From: Magnolia sinica
Lineage: Eukaryota > Streptophyta > Magnoliopsida > Magnoliales > Magnoliaceae
Assembly (NCBI RefSeq): GCF_029962835.1
Contig: NC_080577.1
Coordinates: 6,510,001 to 6,574,000 of the forward strand
Direction: 5' to 3'
DNA: 64,000 nucleotides
Shown here: positions 60,501-64,000 of the stretch, in pieces
Layout of the letters: each line of letters opens with the position of its first letter
Numbering within the stretch: the stretch's first letter is position 1
The notes under the pieces: model-generated
The model's input: the letters and a program-made list of their open reading frames with translations, nothing else
What the model was told of the DNA's origin: nothing
Database searches by the model: none
Translations under genes and position numbers: made by a program

Positions 60501-61459
60501 TTGTAAATTGCATATTGACAAGGATCACTCCACTACAAAACATTAGTTTTATTTCTATTTTCTATGTCAATTTTCTGATTATTGTGCTATGTTTTACATG
60601 CATTTTATATATTCATCTAGGGAAAAGAAAAATGTCCAATGTATAATTCCTAACTACGCATCATCTTTCGTCTTTTTTTTTTTTTTCTCCTCTCCATTGG
60701 CAGCATGTTGATGTATCGAAAGAAAGCAGCAGTCAGGGATATGGTGTAGCTACGTTAGGTGCTAATGCAGGATGCTCTGATGATGAAAAGACTCTGAATT
60801 ATAGGGATGAGGTAATGCCTTCTACAGATGCCAGTATTGCTAGTTCACAAGCTGTTGGAGGTCATGACACCATACAGAGAGCCAACAAAAGTGCATCATT
60901 TCTGACCACCTCTGAGGAAGGGGCCAAACCAGATCCCTTAAATCAGAGAGGATTTGTGGAGTCTACACCACAGTTCAATCTTTATTCTGCAGCAGACTCG
61001 AAGGAGAAAACCTCAAGATTTCAGGCAGCAGCAGCTGAAGCGGAGCTCGATATGCTCCTCAATTCTTTTGGTGAAACGACACCGCTCGACTCAATTAGCA
61101 TAGATGAGAAGAAGCCTAACAAGGCAGAAGCAGCTGTGGTGGAGCTCGATATGTTTCTCAATTCTTTTAGTGAAACAATGCCACTCGACTCAGTTAGCAT
61201 AGACAAGAAGAAGCCTGGTAATGATTTCCCTGCTGTGGAATGTGAAGAACCTGATGCCTCCAGACATGTATCAATGGCTGTTTCTCTCGATGATGCGATC
61301 GATGACTTGCTTGGGGAAACGTCCATCACAGGTAACCAAAAGAATGGACCATTACTGGGACAAGAAAGAGGAGCCCCGGTTAATCTCCCTTCTCATTCTT
61401 CATCAAATTCTGTTTCAAAGGCCTTGGATGATTTTGATTCATGGTTGGATACACTTTGA
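48678..61459 (+). CDS. Plant protein of unknown function, four exons
   Basis: Coding exons 48678-49062, 53566-53675, 53984-54088 and 60704-61459 (385+110+105+756 = 1356 nt) join in one frame of 451 residues plus stop. All three introns are GT-AG. I do not recognise a named domain. The pieces LPSNWDRY (57-64), KSKGADFAELI (92-102), AMLSVRGKCLLSW in exon 2 and LDLHALAAQL-like text in exon 3 read like a conserved plant family as I remember it, but I cannot name it. The N-terminus is basic and Asn/Ser-rich. The C-terminal third is acidic, with a tandem 33-residue duplication (ELDMLLNSFGETTPLDS near 314 and ELDMFLNSFSETMPLDS near 347), VSLDDAIDDLLGET, and the end ALDDFDSWLDTL. No signal peptide or membrane segment is evident. 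The short acidic motifs could be protein-binding sites, which is a guess. Introns 1 and 3 (4503 and 6615 nt) are swollen by transposons. Confidence 0.85.
49522..49625 (+). repeat. 58-bp tandem duplication in intron 1
   Basis: GCAAAGTTGTCTTTCAAC...AAGAGGGAGGAA at 49522 recurs at 49580 as GCAAAGTTATCTTTCAAC...AAGAGGGAGGAA with a handful of changes. Confidence 0.85.
49670..52606 (+). mobile_element. 5'-truncated L1-type LINE (non-LTR retrotransposon)
   Basis: On the plus strand, interrupted translations give the linker before reverse transcriptase (NNRICSLVVDGKKVEE), then RT pieces (FRLISLLGSFYK near 50140, VCKLDIEMAYNH near 50330, RALKQGYPLSLFLFVLIAEV near 50510). Text such as RRDFLWRGAEVRQKFHFLKW near 51410 and a zf-RVT-like part (PPKVTAFMWL, CVMCKSNVET) at about 52095-52250 follow. 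No endonuclease domain precedes, as expected from 5' truncation. The A-rich end at 52578-52606 marks the 3' terminus. Stops and frameshifts show that it is dead. It lies in the same direction as the host gene. About 480 bp of foreign DNA at 50895-51375 breaks it. Confidence 0.85.
50895..51378. mobile_element. Small insertion inside the LINE
   Basis: The LINE reading stops after CVGKPTKH and a T-rich run, and resumes after CAAACAAGCCCTAA. The inserted DNA has words on its reverse strand (AGGGCTTGTTTGGATTGCG, CCCGTGTTTGGATACAAG) typical of small DNA transposons. It also contains a 40-bp tandem repeat (AATTATCTTCTTGGATGTTA at about 51009 and 51049). Part of the LINE may also be deleted here. Confidence 0.55.
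52944..53087 (+). repeat. 72-bp tandem duplication in intron 1
   Basis: GTGCACCGAGAATTGGCGCAG...GGTACACCCTCCGTG at 52944 recurs at 53016 as GTGCACTGAGAGTTGGTGCAG...GGTGCACCCTCTGTG. Non-coding. Confidence 0.8.
54809..54854 (+). repeat. (TG)n microsatellite
   Basis: About 46 bp of TG repeats in intron 3, followed after TATTCCTT by a shorter second TG run. Confidence 0.95.
55095..55770 (-). mobile_element. LINE remnant on the minus strand, with a nested LINE
   Basis: On the minus strand, 55560-55740 translates to a zf-RVT-like part (VVAFAWLAYYAHILTVDRL, SNMIIVNGC), and the end TCTTAATAAAATCTCTTTTA at about 55100-55120 looks like a LINE 3' end. The sequence is broken by a LINE insertion at 55183-55519. 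The 5' limit is unclear and may extend to about 56160. Confidence 0.6.
55183..55519 (+). mobile_element. 337-bp truncated LINE insertion with poly(A) tail
   Basis: Flanking 14-bp direct repeats AGATGGAGGTGACC (55169-55182 and 55520-55533) enclose a 3' LINE end with a long A-rich tail (about 55482-55519). This is the classic product of target-primed reverse transcription with strong 5' truncation. It contains no coding sequence of use. Confidence 0.88.
57449..57508 (+). repeat. (TA)n microsatellite
   Basis: About 60 bp of TA repeats inside the hAT-like element. Confidence 0.95.
57525..58185 (+). repeat. Minisatellite of four units, about 170 bp each
   Basis: GGTAGAATATGATGTGTTAATC recurs near 57547, 57711, 57889 and 58056. 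Each is followed by TTTTACAGATTGTTGTTGTC-like text, a T-rich block with CTATTTACGCACTATTTT, and TTCGAAAAATCATTTTTTATT. It lies within the hAT-like element. Frames such as 57765-57995 are by-products. Confidence 0.85.
59265..59425 (+). repeat. Fragment related to the CGTAACGG hAT-like family
   Basis: GGCCATGACGGCCGTTACGG is followed by TTCTTCTTC repeats, a T run, and CATTATGGGCCAATTTTTCTG. These words match the subterminal parts of the element at 57062-58581. Terminal repeats are missing. Confidence 0.5.
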
Positions 61460-64000
61460 ATGAATCTGTATGTACTTGTAATTTGGCCAATTTTCTTTGA
61501 CTACCCCCACAAATGAGGATAGACACAATACTGGGCCGGAACTGGGAGTGATTTAGTTTGGTCTGGCAATTGGCATGCCATACAGGTGAGGCCCGCCTTT
61601 ACAACGAGCTGGAGAACTTTAGACTGTTCATCTGATCGGTCCTCAAATCAGTCCTGCAAATGGATGCTCAACTTAAAATAATACTGATAGTCCAAATGCA
61701 ATGGGAAGAGGCTCATTCATCAGGTGTCTGGAATTGTTCGATGGATGTAATTATCAGTCCATCAGTCATCCACGATATGGTCCCTCAGAAAATTTGGGTC
61801 CTCGAAAGGTGGGCCCCACCAAACAGAGTTCTGCTCCGAATGATGTTTCCAACACAAGATTAGTGTTCCAATATGAGGGCTGCAGAAAGGGGCATATCAA
61901 GAAGAGCCGGTTCATATCATATGCTCACAGCTACTGTAAACATGGAAATTAAAATTTTCCTGGTCCCCACTTTGTGGTAGATAGCCCATCATATTAGGTG
62001 ATTGATCTTAACCCCCCATCAGTGTGCATTTATTTAATCGATCTGAACAGCGAAAACCATCCCGGTCCCCACATTAGGTTGGATATACTCCGTCATATTG
62101 AGTGATCCATCCTAACCTCTGATATATATTTATTTATTTAATGCATATGAACAGTCCCTATCATTTTGGCAATTCTGTGGCCTGCAATCAGGTGATTGTC
62201 ATTATCCCATCAGCGAATTTGTAATTAGGATTTCTATTTAAAACCACCTTTTGTTATTATTATATATATTTCTATTATTCAAATAGAATGAAAGGTGAGA
62301 CTTTTAGGATCTAATCCAGGTTCATGCCTTCCATGTGGGATTGATTGTCCATGCTAGAGGGCACTTTCCTTCGTATAATTGTAACTGGAGGGCATGTTGG
62401 CCCCACTAAAATTGGGATAACGTTTAAATCCCGATTTGCACCTACCCGAGTGAACGTTGTAAAATGGCCGTTGCAACTAGTCCTCGACCATTTTTGAACC
62501 CTGAGGAGCTTCGGTGAGGAGCTCGCCACCCACCTTGGTGAAATGACGTGCTGAGATTTGACTGTTGGGGCCATGTGGTGTTAGAGATGGCCCCCACCTT
62601 CAAAAAAAAAGGGTTTTCTGGATGAATACATAGTCAGCCTATCTCTGATAGCACACAAATCTCGCTACACACCGCCCAATTGCCGTCCCCTATCAAGCCA
62701 CAAGATATGCCAGCATGTCAGACAAGTACAATGCCCAAACTATAAGACAGGTCAGTCAGACGGTGAAGATAATCTCATACAAGAATCAGGTTTGTCTCCT
62801 CATCAGGTGGGCCACGTGTTAAGTAAAGAATCAGGTCTGTCTACTCATCAGTGAAGCTTTTTTCTCACTCGCACATTTTGTTCCATAAACTATGTTCTTG
62901 GTTCAGGTCTCACGGCATCTGTATGGTGTGACCCACTGATGGATGGATTGTATCTATTAGTTATATGCCATGCTGGCACATGCGATGGTGTGAGCATGAG
63001 TTACCTTGGACACACAGCGTGTGCGTAGCAGAGCTCTGGTTTTTTTTTAACTATCATCTCTTTTGGTATTTTCTGGTGGGCTGGACCCGTCGTGAAGTGG
63101 AGTTTCGGTCATCATAACCAGTTTCTTAAGGGCATGATCTATTAACAACTGGGGCCCATTTTGTGCAATCAGACCATTGAGATGATACAGTCCACCGTGT
63201 ATGTAGTGTGCCCCTAAATTTTTTGTGATCCAGTGAATAGGCCCACCGATGCAAGGGCTAGAATCGTTTCATTTGGGAAGGTTGATAGGCATCAGTGATC
63301 CATTGTGGGTTCTTTCAGATAAAAGGTCAGGAACCCAGAAATACGGTCCCTACATGCATAAACTTTGTGAATCAGGCAGTATTCACGTTCTGATGCATCG
63401 TGATCGTTAATTGCTATTGAGATGGGACCATAAAGTCCAGTGGGGAAAGAGCATAAATAAACGGGTATAAGAGCACAAGATTGCGTACACGAAAGAAATC
63501 TTGTGGTGGGTGGACCAAAAGTGCACAATATTTCCATCTGGTACGTGTATTATTCAAAGTGGTCGGGTAAGGTGTGTGTAAGTTGGGAAACGTGAACCGT
63601 TGTATGTAGCACGATTCTCCTTTCCGGTTCGTGCGGCAGGTGGGCCTCACCTTGCATGTTACATGGTACGAAAACTTAAAGGTTAGGAGGGCTGAATGCA
63701 TAACCTGTCGGTCAACTTTTGAAGTTCCATTTTTCTCATAATTAGGGTCCACCAGACGACCTCATGGGCTTAATTTTTTTAATTTTATTTTTGGTACTGC
63801 AGAGCAAACACTTTAAGGCCCATTTGATGGATGGCCTGGATCTCTCTCACATGCAATCCATCCATTTTGCCAGCTCATTTTAGGGAGTGGATTAGGCGTG
63901 GCGCAACTGCACCCAATACTGTGCAGCCTTGACCATGGGGCTCACCTTGATGTATCTACTGTATATCCATGATGTTCATCTTTTTTCCTAGCTCATTTTA
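61460..64000. other. 3' flank and intergenic DNA, MITE pieces
   Basis: No gene follows within the window. 61580-61800 and 62790-62960 hold GTGGGCC-type fragments. A copy of the GTGGGCCCACC MITE begins near 63890 (GGGGCTCACCTTGATGTATC) and runs off the end. The minus-strand frame at 63414-63752 (112 codons) has no recognisable motif. Confidence 0.45.

Larger units (their letters stand above)
54089..60703 (+). other. Intron 3 of the unknown-function gene
   Basis: Donor GAGCTG|GTATGT, acceptor CCATTGGCAG|CATG after a strong T run. At 6615 nt it houses a (TG)n tract, LINE remnants, nested PIF-like and hAT-like elements, and unassigned DNA at 54180-54800 and 59430-60660 where I see no further exon. 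Confidence 0.78.

Overview
This is nuclear DNA from a flowering plant. It carries spliced genes with plant-type introns, an INDETERMINATE DOMAIN (IDD) zinc-finger gene, Ty3/gypsy and L1-type retroelements, and very many non-autonomous DNA transposons. The recurrent GTGGGCCCCACC...ATGATGTATGTG...ATATCCACACC repeat reminds me of magnoliid trees such as laurels and magnolias. That placement is from memory and is weak.

Only two host genes can be supported. (1) On the minus strand at 4789-6527 is a three-exon IDD-family C2H2 transcription factor gene of 459 codons. Its first intron appears to use a GC donor. (2) On the plus strand at 48678-61459 is a four-exon gene of 451 codons for a protein whose function I do not know. 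Its exons add up to an open frame, and its large first and third introns are packed with transposons.

The rest is layered mobile DNA. 1-4400 and 7070-20800 are gene-poor DNA with decayed repeats and MITEs. 20806-21512 is a solo LTR with a perfect 5-bp target duplication. 24354-30934 is a hAT-like element (8-bp target duplication) split by a 5.9-kb Ty3/gypsy element on the minus strand, which belongs to the same LTR family as the solo LTR. 31007-32824 holds two adjacent PIF/Harbinger-like elements. 39920-40793 is a PIF/Harbinger-like element that carries the start of an apyrase gene (a Pack-type capture). 42214-48124 is the most unusual object: a 5.9-kb Mutator-like foldback element with a perfect 9-bp target duplication and arms of about 1.3 kb. 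These arms enclose about 3.4 kb of satellite-like tandem repeat arranged as an unequal inverted repeat. Inside the second host gene are a 5'-truncated L1-type LINE (intron 1), a 337-bp LINE insertion with a 14-bp target duplication, and a hAT-like element nested in a PIF-like element (intron 3).

I saw no tRNA, rRNA, CRISPR array or intact transposase gene. The two host genes are far apart, and nothing in the sequence suggests that they work together. Exon borders were read by eye from frame continuity and splice signals. Transposon borders were read from terminal repeats and target duplications. Domain limits inside decayed elements are approximate.
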